Of a DNA stretch of 64,000 nucleotides, positions 33,998-42,978 are shown piece by piece. The notes beneath the pieces were generated by a model. The model saw nothing but the letters and a program-made list of their open reading frames with translations, was not told where the DNA came from and made no database searches. Within the stretch, counting starts at the first letter, position 1. The number at the start of each line of letters is the position of its first letter. Position numbers and translations under genes: made by a program. Origin of the DNA: Mycobacterium sp. E1747 (GTDB lineage Bacteria; Actinomycetota; Actinomycetes; Mycobacteriales; Mycobacteriaceae); contig NZ_LZJI01000084.1 of NCBI RefSeq assembly GCF_001667775.1, positions 1-64,000 on the forward strand, read 5' to 3'.

Positions 33998-34384
33998 ATG
34001 CCGCACGCCATCATGTTGGCCTTCACCCAACCCACCTCGCCGGAATCCGAGGAGGCTTTCAACGATTGGTATTCGAACAAGCACATTCGCGATCTGGTGA
34101 CCATCCCCGGCGTGATCGCTGCCACGCGGTACGAGATCGCTCATGACGTCGAAACCCTGCCCGGCGTCGGAGGACCTGAACAGAAGTATCTGGCGATCTA
34201 CGAGATCGAGGGTGAAACGGACGCAGATCTCGAGTCCTTCGCCGAGACGCTGCGCAACGCTCTGACCGACGGAACCGCCGACATCTCGGTGCATCTGGAC
34301 ATGACGCGCCTCGGCGCATCGCTGTGTCTGCCCCTCACTGAGCGGCTGGAGCGGGCCGCCACGACGGAGACCTCTCCCGCATGA
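33998..34384 (+). CDS. EthD/dimeric alpha-beta barrel-like small protein
   Basis: A 128-residue protein with the ferredoxin-like dimeric alpha-beta barrel pattern: IMLAFTQPTSPESEEAFNDW followed by YSNKHIRDLVTIPGVIAATR and KYLAIYEIEGETDADLE. The 'NDWY..KH...' motif is the signature of EthD- and DUF4286-like proteins, which act as small monooxygenase-like or accessory proteins in degradation operons. ATG 33998 has AGGAGA upstream. It lies between the LLM enzyme and the sulfotransferase-like gene, overlapping the latter by 4 bp. Confidence 0.8.
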   Translation: MPHAIMLAFTQPTSPESEEAFNDWYSNKHIRDLVTIPGVIAATRYEIAHDVETLPGVGGPEQKYLAIYEIEGETDADLESFAETLRNALTDGTADISVHLDMTRLGASLCLPLTERLERAATTETSPA

Positions 34385-35556
34385 CAACCGCTTTGCCTCC
34401 CCTCGATCGTGACGCCCTGATGGCGGCGGCGACCGCCGTCACGGGCTGTGACGACTGGGGAAGCGACACCAACTTCATCGACAGCCTCGATGTCCTGATC
34501 ACCGACATGCGCGAAAGCGCCCGACTCACCGAGGCCGGCGTAGCCGCCCAGGTACAAGACCTGTTGCGGCTCTTGATCAACCGACTCGGCTTCAGCCGTG
34601 ACGTGGCGCAACATCCGGAGATCCTCGACGAAGTGATCGAGCCGCCCATCGTGATTCTCGGGATGCCTCGCACGGGAACGTCGAAGTTGCAGCGCACCAT
34701 CGCCGCCGACCCGGGCATGCAACGTCTCGAAGTGTGGCGGCTGCTCAACCCTTCGCCGGTGATGGGTGACCAAGCAACCCGAATCGCCATCGGCGAGCAG
34801 TTCGAACAAGCCCTGCGCCAAGTGCCCGAGTTCATGGCCAGGCATCCGATGGAGGCCCGTGAGCCCGATGAGGACCTCTGGCTCATGGAGCTCACGTTCG
34901 ACGCCCCGGTCGCATCCCATCGACTGCATCTGCCCAAGCACCGCGAGTGGATCGCCGACCGTCAGCGGTTCGCGTACTCGTACATGCGCACGATGTTGCA
35001 GTACCTGCAATGGCAGGACGGCGGGTCGCGGGGACGGCCGTGGGTGCTCAAGTCGCCCATGCACATCGGGCAGGTCGCGTTGCTGCACGAATTGTTCCCC
35101 GGTGCGCTGTTCATCCAGTGCCACCGCGACATTCACACCGTGCTCGGCTCGTACTGTTCACTGATCGAGGTTGCCCGCGCGATGAACTCCGACCACGTCG
35201 ACCTCACCGCGCTCGGGCCGGACTTCGCCGCATTCTGGGGGCGGTATACGGCGCAGAACCTCGCCGCCCGTGCCGCCATCCCCGACCTGAACCTGTACGA
35301 CGTCGGCTTCGAGTCGATCCGCGACGACATTCACGGCGTCATCGACGAGATCTACTCGCGCGCCGGCCGCACCGTCACGCCGGCTGCTCGCGCCGCCTTC
35401 GAACAGTACGACGCACGCCGACCGCCCGGGCACTTCGGAACCCATGACTACGACCCGAGTCGATGGGGCGTGACCCGGGAACTCGTCGCTGAGCACTTCG
35501 GCGACTACGAGAAGGCGTTTCCCGAACTCGGCCGCACCACCGCGACAGGAGCATGA
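34381..35556 (+). CDS. Sulfotransferase family protein
   Basis: A 391-residue protein of the sulfotransferase family widespread in mycobacteria. The PAPS phosphate-binding loop is ILGMPRTGTSKLQRTIA (about residues 95-111), followed by WVLKSPMHIGQVALLHELFP and the 3'-phosphate segment FIQCHRDIHTVLGSY. It would transfer sulfate from PAPS to a hydroxyl of a lipid or steroid-like acceptor in the cytosol. It overlaps both neighbours by 4 bp. Acceptor unknown. Confidence 0.88.
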   Translation: MTTALPPLDRDALMAAATAVTGCDDWGSDTNFIDSLDVLITDMRESARLTEAGVAAQVQDLLRLLINRLGFSRDVAQHPEILDEVIEPPIVILGMPRTGTSKLQRTIAADPGMQRLEVWRLLNPSPVMGDQATRIAIGEQFEQALRQVPEFMARHPMEAREPDEDLWLMELTFDAPVASHRLHLPKHREWIADRQRFAYSYMRTMLQYLQWQDGGSRGRPWVLKSPMHIGQVALLHELFPGALFIQCHRDIHTVLGSYCSLIEVARAMNSDHVDLTALGPDFAAFWGRYTAQNLAARAAIPDLNLYDVGFESIRDDIHGVIDEIYSRAGRTVTPAARAAFEQYDARRPPGHFGTHDYDPSRWGVTRELVAEHFGDYEKAFPELGRTTATGA

Positions 35557-36743
35557 CGATGACGATTGAACAGACCGACACCATCGACGACCCGAGGATC
35601 GCAGAAGGCGAACTGTGGCAGGCCTTTTCGGAGGCAGTTGCCGACCTGAGCGCCTTCGTCTATCAGAACGACAAGGTCGACACGCCGCTCCTGCGGGCCG
35701 AAGGAATCCGGTATCTCACCCGGTTGATGCAGTCCGCGATCATGATGACCGTCGAGGGGTGGGATTTCGATTACCCGTGGCTGATCAAGTTCATCAGTCC
35801 CTATATGCAGTATGGCATTCCGGCGACCGACTGCTGCTATCACACCGCAGCGGTACACGGTGACGGCGTGTACCGCATCCGCGGCTCGCGCGGCGGCGCC
35901 CGACTGTTCGACGTGGAGACCCGCAGCGGACACACTGCTCACCTCGCCCAGTGGACCGTCGTCGATCGCAAGAGCGAATTCGACGTAGCCGACGACGGCA
36001 CCATCGAGATCGTGCTCTCCGCAACCGAACAGCCGGGCAACTGGCTGAAGATCGCCGAGGGGCCCGGTTCGATCATCGTGCGGCAGTATTACTACGACTG
36101 GGACACCGAAGAACCCGCAGATCTCGTCATCGAGAGGGACGGGGTGTCTTATCCACCACCGCCGCTTCGTTCCGTCGAGTCGGCCGATCGTCTGCAACTG
36201 CTCATCGACTGGATCCGCAATGTCCCGGCTGCGTGCAAGCACTCCGTAGACGAGTATTTCACCGCGCCGTCGGACACCCTGAAGTTCGTCGGCATCGAGT
36301 TTGCGTGGGCAGATTTGGTGTACGGCAAGGGAGTCTATCGTTGCCAGCCTGACGAGGCGGTCATCATCGAGGTGACGCCGCCAAATGCGCCTTACTGGCA
36401 GTATCAGCTGACGTCCCATTTCTGGGAAGCACTCGATTGGAACCTGCGCCAGACTTCGCTTAACGGACACCAGGCGGTGCTCGATGACGACGGGGTGTTC
36501 CGGGCGGTAATCGCGCACCAGGATCCCGGCTACGCCAACTGGCTCGACGCCGGCGGCCACACTGTCGGTCTGATCACCGCGCGGTATTACAAGGCCGAAT
36601 CAGTGCCGTTGCCGACCATCCGCACAGTCCCTTTGGCATCGCTGGCCGATGAGTTACCCGCGGCAACCAAAACGGTGTCTCCTGCTGAGCGTCAGCAGTC
36701 GATCCAGCGCCGAGCCAGATCGGTGTGGCGGCGTCGGGTCTGA
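35553..36743 (+). CDS. DUF1214-like protein, unknown function
   Basis: A 396-residue protein. The C-terminal half has the strand-rich pattern and aromatic motifs of DUF1214 proteins (YWQYQLTSHFWEALDWNLRQ, VIAHQDPGYANWLDAGGH). The N-terminal half includes GIRYLTRLMQSAIMMTVEGW. No catalytic residues are known for the family. It starts ATGACGATGACG inside the sulfotransferase stop and ends the operon; a 9-bp hairpin (36727-36750) spans its stop. Similar proteins commonly occur in sterol/lipid degradation operons of mycobacteria (family knowledge, from memory). Confidence 0.75.
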   Translation: MTMTIEQTDTIDDPRIAEGELWQAFSEAVADLSAFVYQNDKVDTPLLRAEGIRYLTRLMQSAIMMTVEGWDFDYPWLIKFISPYMQYGIPATDCCYHTAAVHGDGVYRIRGSRGGARLFDVETRSGHTAHLAQWTVVDRKSEFDVADDGTIEIVLSATEQPGNWLKIAEGPGSIIVRQYYYDWDTEEPADLVIERDGVSYPPPPLRSVESADRLQLLIDWIRNVPAACKHSVDEYFTAPSDTLKFVGIEFAWADLVYGKGVYRCQPDEAVIIEVTPPNAPYWQYQLTSHFWEALDWNLRQTSLNGHQAVLDDDGVFRAVIAHQDPGYANWLDAGGHTVGLITARYYKAESVPLPTIRTVPLASLADELPAATKTVSPAERQQSIQRRARSVWRRRV

Positions 36744-36750
36744 CGCCGCC
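36727..36750. terminator. Hairpin spanning the DUF1214 gene stop
   Basis: GGCGGCGTC at 36727-36735 pairs perfectly with GACGCCGCC at 36742-36750 across a 6-nt loop; a second 6-bp hairpin follows at 36755-36772. Between convergent genes. Confidence 0.5.
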
Positions 36751-36815
36751 TGGGGAAGCGGCACAACGCTTCTGGTGGTGATGACATTCTGGCTAACCCG
36801 TCCGGCCGTCCGACG

Positions 36816-37445
36816 CTAGGCGTCGTCGTAGGCGTGGATGAGGCGGGCAAGTGCTGTGCGGAACCTTCCGCGTGCGTTGTCTTTGGCGAAGTGCGCCTGG
36901 ACATGGGTTAGCGCAGGAAGCTCTCCCTGCGCGGTGTCGAGCGGTCGTGTCTGATAGATGTCGTGTAGACGCTGCGATGTTCCGGGAAGTGCTGCTCCCA
37001 AGGTGAATTGAGCTAGGGTGACCACGGCTTCGACGGCCGTGTCGGGCGCGAAACCCGACGCAAGCAGTCGCCTCACCAAATGGTCAGCGTGGGTGCGGAA
37101 TTGCGGCCCGGCGACCGCCTGCTGCGCGACGATCGTTGTCACCGCCGGGTAGGTCACCAGCAATTCGTACATGGCGGTGTAGAAATGCTTCAATGCCGTC
37201 TGCCATTCCTCATCGGCCGGGGGTATGGGCAGGTCGGCCAAGGCGCGGTCTGCGAGTAGTTCGAGCACCTCCTCTTTGTCCGACACGTGCCGGTACAGCG
37301 CACGAGGGGTGCAGCCGAGGCGGTCTGCCAGCACTCGCATCGAGATGGCTTCGAGCCCGTCGGCGTCGGCGACGGCCCGGGCTTCGGCGACGATGGCGTC
37401 CAAGCTCAGGAAGTTGCGGTAGCCGCGTTCGGCGGATTCGTTCAA
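36816..37445 (-). CDS. TetR-family regulator (TetR_C-type)
   Basis: A 209-residue repressor whose HTH reads ISMRVLADRLGCTPRALYRH followed by VSDKEEVLELLADRAL, the arrangement of the classical TetR branch with a TetR_C ligand domain. The start is TTG 37445 (LNESAERGY), seven bases after GGAG and overlapping the stop of the preceding gene (TTGA). It is the last gene of the operon 41192-36816 that includes the LLM enzyme, a phosphohistidine swivel protein and a DUF7064-like protein, and is the best candidate to bind the 15-bp motif at 41201 and 47786. Confidence 0.87.
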   Translation of the reverse strand: MNESAERGYRNFLSLDAIVAEARAVADADGLEAISMRVLADRLGCTPRALYRHVSDKEEVLELLADRALADLPIPPADEEWQTALKHFYTAMYELLVTYPAVTTIVAQQAVAGPQFRTHADHLVRRLLASGFAPDTAVEAVVTLAQFTLGAALPGTSQRLHDIYQTRPLDTAQGELPALTHVQAHFAKDNARGRFRTALARLIHAYDDA

Positions 37446-38473
37446 GCGGAGTCTCCAAAGGCGGCCCGCACGAAGTCGGTCCACATCGCCACCTGGCTGT
37501 CACCGTGACCGACGCGGCCGTCGCACTCCCATCGGGCGAGACCAATACTCATATGCACGTTGGACCAGGTGTGCCACGGGGCCGCAGCCCTGATTTCACC
37601 GTGCAACCGGTGTTCGGCTCCGGTCTCGTCGATGACCACGACGCGGTGTGCCGCCTGCCGGCGTCCGGTGGTGTCCCACTCGGTCTCGATGCGGGCCGAC
37701 GTGACGGTGAGCAAGCGACCGTCCCTCCACACCCAGCCGCGATTCATCTTCTGCGACAGTCCCGCGTCCTCGTCGAATCGGTTGCGCCACTGCGCGGTCG
37801 ACGGGTCCTCGAGGCCGGTGACGTGCACGGCGTAGTCGTCGCCGAACATCGCCACCAACCAGTGAATCCCAGAAAGCCCGGTTGGGTCCTCGGTGCGGGC
37901 CTCGCCCCAGGACCGATCCCGGATCGAGTAGCCGTCGACGCGAAGTTCCTCACCACGCAATGTCACTGTGCCCGACGTCCGCATCATCTGGTCGAAGTGT
38001 CGGTTGGAAGGCAGCATGGCCGGCGGCATCACCGCCGTCGCCGTCACGTCGAAAGCGTTGCCGCGGTGAGGATCCGCGTAGCTCATCCGGATCCGTTCGA
38101 GCGGCTCAAGCACCTGGTAACGGTAACCGTTGGGCAGAGTCACGTCGAGAAGGTCACCGCCGTCGTCAGTGATCGATCGGTCGGGGACGAAGTCGCGCAT
38201 GTCGAAGAGTTCGGCCTCGAGCTGCGTCTGTTTGATGCCCTTCCACACCCACGCCCCGCCGCTCATCAGTCGCAGATTCGGGTGCAGCCAGACGTAGTTG
38301 AGGCAGTGAATGTCGGCCTCGGGGACGCTGAACCCGCAGAACACCGTCTCGACCAGCGCGGGGTCGGATATCCGGTCACGCTCGAGACGGTGCATGCCCT
38401 CGTCGCCGGGGTGCGTGCTGCCGAAGGAGTCGGCCACTTGGGCGTTCATGAAATAGGACGTATTCTCGCTCAT
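37442..38473 (-). CDS. DUF7064-like (lipocalin/AttH-type) protein
   Basis: A 343-residue, beta-rich soluble protein with no signal peptide. It contains the motif DGYSIRDRSWGEAR (about residues 178-191), which matches GMRDRTWGFRD of the protein at 45164; this D-R-[ST]-W-G stretch is the hallmark of DUF7064/AttH/Svf1-like double-lipocalin proteins, some of which handle terpenoid or lipid ligands. ATG 38473 overlaps the stop of the swivel protein upstream by 4 bp, and the pair (swivel + DUF7064-like) recurs at 45164-47745. I infer a ligand-binding or isomerase-like role on the same substrate as the swivel protein. Confidence 0.65.
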   Translation of the reverse strand: MSENTSYFMNAQVADSFGSTHPGDEGMHRLERDRISDPALVETVFCGFSVPEADIHCLNYVWLHPNLRLMSGGAWVWKGIKQTQLEAELFDMRDFVPDRSITDDGGDLLDVTLPNGYRYQVLEPLERIRMSYADPHRGNAFDVTATAVMPPAMLPSNRHFDQMMRTSGTVTLRGEELRVDGYSIRDRSWGEARTEDPTGLSGIHWLVAMFGDDYAVHVTGLEDPSTAQWRNRFDEDAGLSQKMNRGWVWRDGRLLTVTSARIETEWDTTGRRQAAHRVVVIDETGAEHRLHGEIRAAAPWHTWSNVHMSIGLARWECDGRVGHGDSQVAMWTDFVRAAFGDSA

Positions 38474-40071
38474 TGCGCCTCCCTGAGAATGGTGACGACG
38501 CCGGTCCCGCCGTCGACACGGATGTGATCGCCGGTGCGCAGCAGTTGCGTCCCGTTGCCGGTGCCGATCACACATGGCATGCCCATCTCTCGGGCGACGA
38601 TCGCGCCGTGCGAGGAGGTCGACCCGATGTCGATGACGGCCCCGGCGGCGAGATGAAACGCCGACGCCCACGACGGATCGGTGGTGCGGCAAACCAGGAT
38701 CTCGCCGGGTTCCAGGTCGTCGAGGTCGTCGGCGCTCGCCAGAACTCGCGCCGGTCCCTCGGCGATGCCGTGTGCGGCCGCCACCCCGGTCACCGACCCC
38801 ACTCGATTGTCGTCGGTGCGTTCGACCTGCACGGGCACCGGCGGGCCGACCCACGCGTCCGGCACGTCGATCTGCTCGTAGGCGGACCGCAGCAGACGCC
38901 TGCGAGCCACCAGTTCGCGCGCGTCCACCGGTGGTGTCCCGCGAATCTCGTCGATGGTGAGGTAGAAGACGTCCTCAGGGGTGTCCAGGACGCCTGCGGC
39001 CACCAGTTCGCGTCCCCGTACGCCGCATGCCGCGCGGGCCCCGTCAAAGGCCTGTGCGAGCGCTGCCTTTCCCTCTTCGCGGAGCGGAATGAAGGTGGCG
39101 GCCAACTTGAGAATCAGGCGGCAGGCGGGACGCTTCCACCTCGGCATCGCGTCGAGCAGCTCGCGCTCGGCCTTTCTTCGAGCCCCCGTTCGTGCCGCGG
39201 CCGCCGCACCCAAGTCCTGGCGCTCGGGCGCCGCCTTGTATTTGTCCACCACCCGTTGCACCAAGTCTGGGCGTTCGCGCCACGATGGATTGGACACCTC
39301 GATTTCGCCCGCGCACCGGAAGCCGTACTCGGCGAGGAACTGCGGCAACGTGGAGCGGCCTTGCGCGACGTCGTTGAGCGCCGCTACGAATTGGGTTTCG
39401 ACCATCTGGCCGTAGCCGGTGGACAGTTCGAGGTGTAAGCCCGGACGTCCGACCGAATCAGCCAGCTTGCGGAGTGCGTCGAAAATGCCTTGCGCGACGA
39501 ATGTTCCGGTGACGTGGACCCGCATCGCGTACTCGAGCTTCTGCAACGCCTCGGCGAATTGGGTATCGACGGGGCGGGCCATCCCGGCGGCCGAAATCGC
39601 ATAGCGCCACCACGCATCGACGTCCGCTGACATCTTCCGAATGCGTGACGGCAGGGCGATGATGGCCAGCGGAGCCTTCACGGCCACCACGGGGTAGCGT
39701 CGCTTCGACGCCGTGTCCGCCATGCCGCTGCGCGACGATCCGAAGATCTGCTCTTCGAACGCGGCGCCGGACTGGCCCGGAATCAGGTCGCTGATCCGGC
39801 GGAAGTAGTTGATGCTGGCCGTGTACCGGCCGTAAAAGACCGTGGACGACGACTCGGCCGGTGTCCTCGCGGCCCTGACCTCGCTCTTGCGGAGCACGCC
39901 GAGATCGTGAAACGTGCCGTTGACCGCGAGGTCGCTGACCGGCAGCCACAGCGTGGCCCCGAGGGGGCTCATCACACCTTGGAAGTTTTCTCGAGTGTTT
40001 ATCGTCGACCACGCGTCGTCCGGACCCGAGATCCGGTGCATCGGGTTGGGCGCATGAATGTCCACGCTCAT
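38470..40071 (-). CDS. Phosphohistidine-swivel (PEP-utilising mobile domain) protein 1, no ATP-grasp
   Basis: A 533-residue protein. Residues 1-420 are helical and open with APNPMHRISG, WSTINTRENFQGVMSPLGAT, comparable to the acceptor-binding region of rifampin phosphotransferases (NVGEVxPGxxTPL). Residues about 435-533 are the swivel domain with SSHGAIVAREMGMPCV; H488 is the expected phosphohistidine. No ATP-grasp or PEP-barrel motif is present, so phosphate must come from another protein, plausibly the PPDK-like product at 42975. ATG 40071 overlaps the LLM stop. The ATGA coupling on both sides places it in the operon 41192-36816. Confidence 0.8.
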   Translation of the reverse strand: MSVDIHAPNPMHRISGPDDAWSTINTRENFQGVMSPLGATLWLPVSDLAVNGTFHDLGVLRKSEVRAARTPAESSSTVFYGRYTASINYFRRISDLIPGQSGAAFEEQIFGSSRSGMADTASKRRYPVVAVKAPLAIIALPSRIRKMSADVDAWWRYAISAAGMARPVDTQFAEALQKLEYAMRVHVTGTFVAQGIFDALRKLADSVGRPGLHLELSTGYGQMVETQFVAALNDVAQGRSTLPQFLAEYGFRCAGEIEVSNPSWRERPDLVQRVVDKYKAAPERQDLGAAAAARTGARRKAERELLDAMPRWKRPACRLILKLAATFIPLREEGKAALAQAFDGARAACGVRGRELVAAGVLDTPEDVFYLTIDEIRGTPPVDARELVARRRLLRSAYEQIDVPDAWVGPPVPVQVERTDDNRVGSVTGVAAAHGIAEGPARVLASADDLDDLEPGEILVCRTTDPSWASAFHLAAGAVIDIGSTSSHGAIVAREMGMPCVIGTGNGTQLLRTGDHIRVDGGTGVVTILREAQ

Positions 40072-41192
40072 CGAGCGCTCTCCGCGCGTGTGCCGCGCCA
40101 TGCGGCAAGTAACCCGGCGTTCTGACCGGGTGTGCTGCCGTAGGTGGTGATCTCGTCGACGCCGGCGTGCTTGTATTCGCGCAGCTTTTCCGCGCACCGG
40201 GAGGCGCTGCCGAAGGCGCACGACTGTTCCATCCACTCATCGGGGACCAAGGCGGCCGCTTCCATCAGCTGTACTCGGTGAAAGGCCGTGTCCGCCATCG
40301 CATCTCCGCTGGCACGAAGGGCTTCCTCCAGCGAGGCGCGGAGTCGTTCGACGGGTGTGAAGCTCCAGCCGTTGACCTTGGCCAGAGCCGCGCCGTACTC
40401 GGGCGCCTGCAGGTAGGTCACTGCGCGGGCATGTGCCAGCGCGCGTGCCTCCTGCTCGCCGAGATCGGGTGCGGTGACTATGCATTGGACGATGTGCAGG
40501 GAAGCCGGGTCACGATCGATCACCTCGCAAGCCCGGCGCAGTCGTGCCACCGACGCCGCAGTCGCCTCGGGAGTCATCATGGGCGGAAGGATCACGCCGT
40601 CGAATGCCTCGGCCACCGCCGTCGCGGCTCTCGGAAGTCCGAAGGTGCCGTACAGCACCTTGGGTGCGGGTCCTTGATAGACATCGCCCAGTTTGATGTT
40701 GCGATAGGTGCCTGCGGGGCCGTCGTAGGTGACGACCTGTCCGGCCCAGAGTTGGCGCAGGATCTTGACGTAATCGACGACGCCGTCGAAGCCCGCCGTC
40801 TTCAGACCCTCGTGACGGAGGTATGCGTGATCGCCGCGGCCGAGGCCCAGCAGGAACCGTGGTCCCACCGCCGCGTGCAGCGTCGCACCAAGAGCAGCCA
40901 TGTGCAGCACATGGCGCCGTGCAGGTGATACCAGACCAGTGCCCAACCCGATCCGGGACGTACGGGCCCCCACGGCGCCGAACACCACGCCGGCTTCCTT
41001 GAGATTCCACCGCTCGGACAAGTAGACGTTGGCGAAGCCGAGACGCTCTGCCTCCACGCCGTCGTCGATGCCTTGGGCGACGGTTCGTGCACCCGTATCG
41101 TCGGTTGAATTGTCGGGCACGTGGGACACCACGCGCCCGGCGATAAGGTACGCGCTGAGATCGTCTACCGGGCTTGGTCTTTCGTAGTTCAT
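40068..41192 (-). CDS. LLM-class flavin-dependent oxidoreductase
   Basis: A 374-residue luciferase-like oxidoreductase. Features include GLGTGLVSPARRHVLHMAAL near residues 82-101, FLLGLGRGDHAYLRHEGL, KVLYGTFGLPRAATAVAEAF and the late YKHAGVDEITTYG. The N-terminal phosphate-site style (RTSRIGLGTGL) suits F420-dependent members. First gene of the operon continuing to 36816, immediately downstream of the 15-bp dyad at 41201-41215. Its presence ties a hydride-transfer step to the swivel and DUF7064-like proteins. Confidence 0.87.
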   Translation of the reverse strand: MNYERPSPVDDLSAYLIAGRVVSHVPDNSTDDTGARTVAQGIDDGVEAERLGFANVYLSERWNLKEAGVVFGAVGARTSRIGLGTGLVSPARRHVLHMAALGATLHAAVGPRFLLGLGRGDHAYLRHEGLKTAGFDGVVDYVKILRQLWAGQVVTYDGPAGTYRNIKLGDVYQGPAPKVLYGTFGLPRAATAVAEAFDGVILPPMMTPEATAASVARLRRACEVIDRDPASLHIVQCIVTAPDLGEQEARALAHARAVTYLQAPEYGAALAKVNGWSFTPVERLRASLEEALRASGDAMADTAFHRVQLMEAAALVPDEWMEQSCAFGSASRCAEKLREYKHAGVDEITTYGSTPGQNAGLLAAWRGTRAESAR

Positions 41193-41200
41193 GAGCTATG

Positions 41201-41215
41201 TATACGACGTGTACT
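41201..41215 (-). promoter_or_regulatory. 15-bp dyad GTATACGACGTGTAC
   Basis: Imperfect palindrome (GTA-n-ACG-n-CGT-n-TAC) 9 bp upstream of the LLM start at 41192. A 12/15 match, GTCTACGGTGTGTAC, lies upstream of the other swivel/DUF7064 operon (47786-47800), so the two operons are probably co-regulated. Confidence 0.65.
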
Positions 41216-41343
41216 TCGTTGGGTCAAGAGTTGCGAGCGAATCAATTTCCGAAAAGTGTTGTGTTGCTTATTAATTGAACAGCCAGTGAGCCGCCTCGGC
41301 GACTGCCGAGCGGCCGTTGCGGCGATTGAATGGCTTGTTGCCG

Positions 41344-42978
41344 TTAGCCGTTCACTACTGTCGGATGATCCTCGAGAACCGTCACCGTGCCTAGATTGCC
41401 GTCCACCCGGATAAGCTGCCCCTCGGCGATACGCCTGGTCCCCTCTTCGGTCCCGCAGACACACGGAATGCCGAGTTCGCGCGCGACGATGGGCCCGTGG
41501 CTGAGCAGTCCACCGTGGTCGGTGACGACGGCGCCGGCCACGAGGAATAAGGGCACCCATGCGGGGTCGGTTGTCTCGCACACCAGGATGTCTCCGTCGT
41601 CGAGCTCGATCTCGTCGGGATCCTGCACGATGCGGGCGCGGCCCTCGACTACACCGCCGCTCGCGGCCACCCCGGAAATGGTGTCACCCATCGCCAGGAG
41701 CGTCCCGGACCCGGCAGTGACGGATACGAGTTCTGGGAGTCCCGTCCACGACTTCGGTAGCCGCAGCGCTTGCCGCCGACGATACTGTGCAGCGCGTTCG
41801 CTGACGAGTTCCTTTGAATTACCGGGAATTCCGCGCATCAGATCGTCGTAGCCGACGTGGAAGACGTCCTCCGGGTCGGCGAAGAGTCCTCGGTCGGCGT
41901 AGAGCCGGCCGAGCCTGCGCGAAGCCGCGCGAGCGACATCGAACGCGATGAGGTATCCGGCCTTGCCTTGCTCCCGTAAGGCAAGGTAGCGCGCGGCCAC
42001 CTTGATAAGGGTGCGCACCGCCGCGCGCTTGGCGGTGGGCATCTCAGCCGTCAGCGTGAGGAGGGCCCGGTCTCGGAGCTCCGCCTGCGCGGCACTGCGT
42101 GCACGCGGGGCACGGGGACTGTCGGCGGTGACGGCGCGATAGTCGGCCATCCGGGCCAGGATCGGAGCGGGGTCCTCTCGCCAGGTGACCCCGGAGAGCT
42201 GCCCCTCGTTGGGGCCGTGATACCCGTGCCGATCCATGAACTCGCGCTCGGTGATTCGCTCGTGCGCCAACGCCCACAGGTCGTGGGCGACCTCATTCTC
42301 GTCAGAGCCGACACCGGACAGCAGTGCGGCTTCGAGACCGGCGTGGCCGGCATCCCTGGCGACCGCGGCTACCTTCTCGGCCATCGACGAACTGACCATC
42401 GCAACGCCCATGTGAATGCTCATGACGTCTTCGAAACGCTGTCTGGCATCGACTAGCGCGGCCCGGCAGGCGTGCTCGTCGAGCGTGTCGATGTTCGCGA
42501 GTTCGCTTTGCCGCCAGGCCCGTAACTCGGCGAACATCGCGTCGTGAGCCTTCGGCGTTCGCCACAACCAGCGCGGGGCCTTCGCGAAGATGAACGGATA
42601 CCGCGTCACCGTATTGGCATCGACGGTCTCGGGTCGGACGTAACCGAACAACTGTTGCTCCACGGCGCTGGCGGTGGTGCCCGGCATCCGGTTCGCGATC
42701 TCGCGAAACTTGTCGATGTTGCCGGCGCCCCATCCGTCGAAGACCGACCAGAAGCAGTCCTCGACATCGCGTGGAACCCGAAGTTCGGCCGACGAGTAAA
42801 TGCCCAGGTCGTAAAACATCCGTCGGAAGGCCATCTCCATCGGCGCGAAGACGAAGCTGAGTCCAAGCGTGGTGAAGACACCGGGAAAGGCTTCGGCAAC
42901 ATTGCCCGTGGTCCAGGTGAGATGTCCGCGAGTGGACGGCGTATCCAACGCGTCGAGCATCGCCTCCACGGTGGTCAT
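41344..42978 (-). CDS. Phosphohistidine-swivel protein 2, no ATP-grasp
   Basis: A 544-residue paralogue of the proteins at 38470 and 46078. The N-terminal acceptor-like region begins GHLTWTTGNVAEAFPGVFTT and includes DRHGYHGPNEGQLSG; the C-terminal swivel domain (about 440-544) has GGLLSHGPIVARELGIPCV with expected phosphohistidine H494. It overlaps the PPDK-like gene by 4 bp and is translated from the same message, which supports direct partnership with that ATP-grasp protein. Unlike the other two paralogues it has no DUF7064-like gene next to it. Confidence 0.82.
   Translation of the reverse strand: MTTVEAMLDALDTPSTRGHLTWTTGNVAEAFPGVFTTLGLSFVFAPMEMAFRRMFYDLGIYSSAELRVPRDVEDCFWSVFDGWGAGNIDKFREIANRMPGTTASAVEQQLFGYVRPETVDANTVTRYPFIFAKAPRWLWRTPKAHDAMFAELRAWRQSELANIDTLDEHACRAALVDARQRFEDVMSIHMGVAMVSSSMAEKVAAVARDAGHAGLEAALLSGVGSDENEVAHDLWALAHERITEREFMDRHGYHGPNEGQLSGVTWREDPAPILARMADYRAVTADSPRAPRARSAAQAELRDRALLTLTAEMPTAKRAAVRTLIKVAARYLALREQGKAGYLIAFDVARAASRRLGRLYADRGLFADPEDVFHVGYDDLMRGIPGNSKELVSERAAQYRRRQALRLPKSWTGLPELVSVTAGSGTLLAMGDTISGVAASGGVVEGRARIVQDPDEIELDDGDILVCETTDPAWVPLFLVAGAVVTDHGGLLSHGPIVARELGIPCVCGTEEGTRRIAEGQLIRVDGNLGTVTVLEDHPTVVNG

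Noticed and set aside
37136-38527. Long plus-strand frame (about 463 codons) opposite the TetR and DUF7064-like genes
   Set aside because: Antisense shadow of real minus-strand genes; the minus-strand frames show recognisable motifs and coupled starts, the plus-strand one none.
38470-40071. Labelling the swivel proteins as PEP synthase or rifampin phosphotransferase
   Set aside because: They lack the ATP-grasp and PEP-barrel domains, so neither activity can reside in the protein alone; rifampin resistance is not supported.
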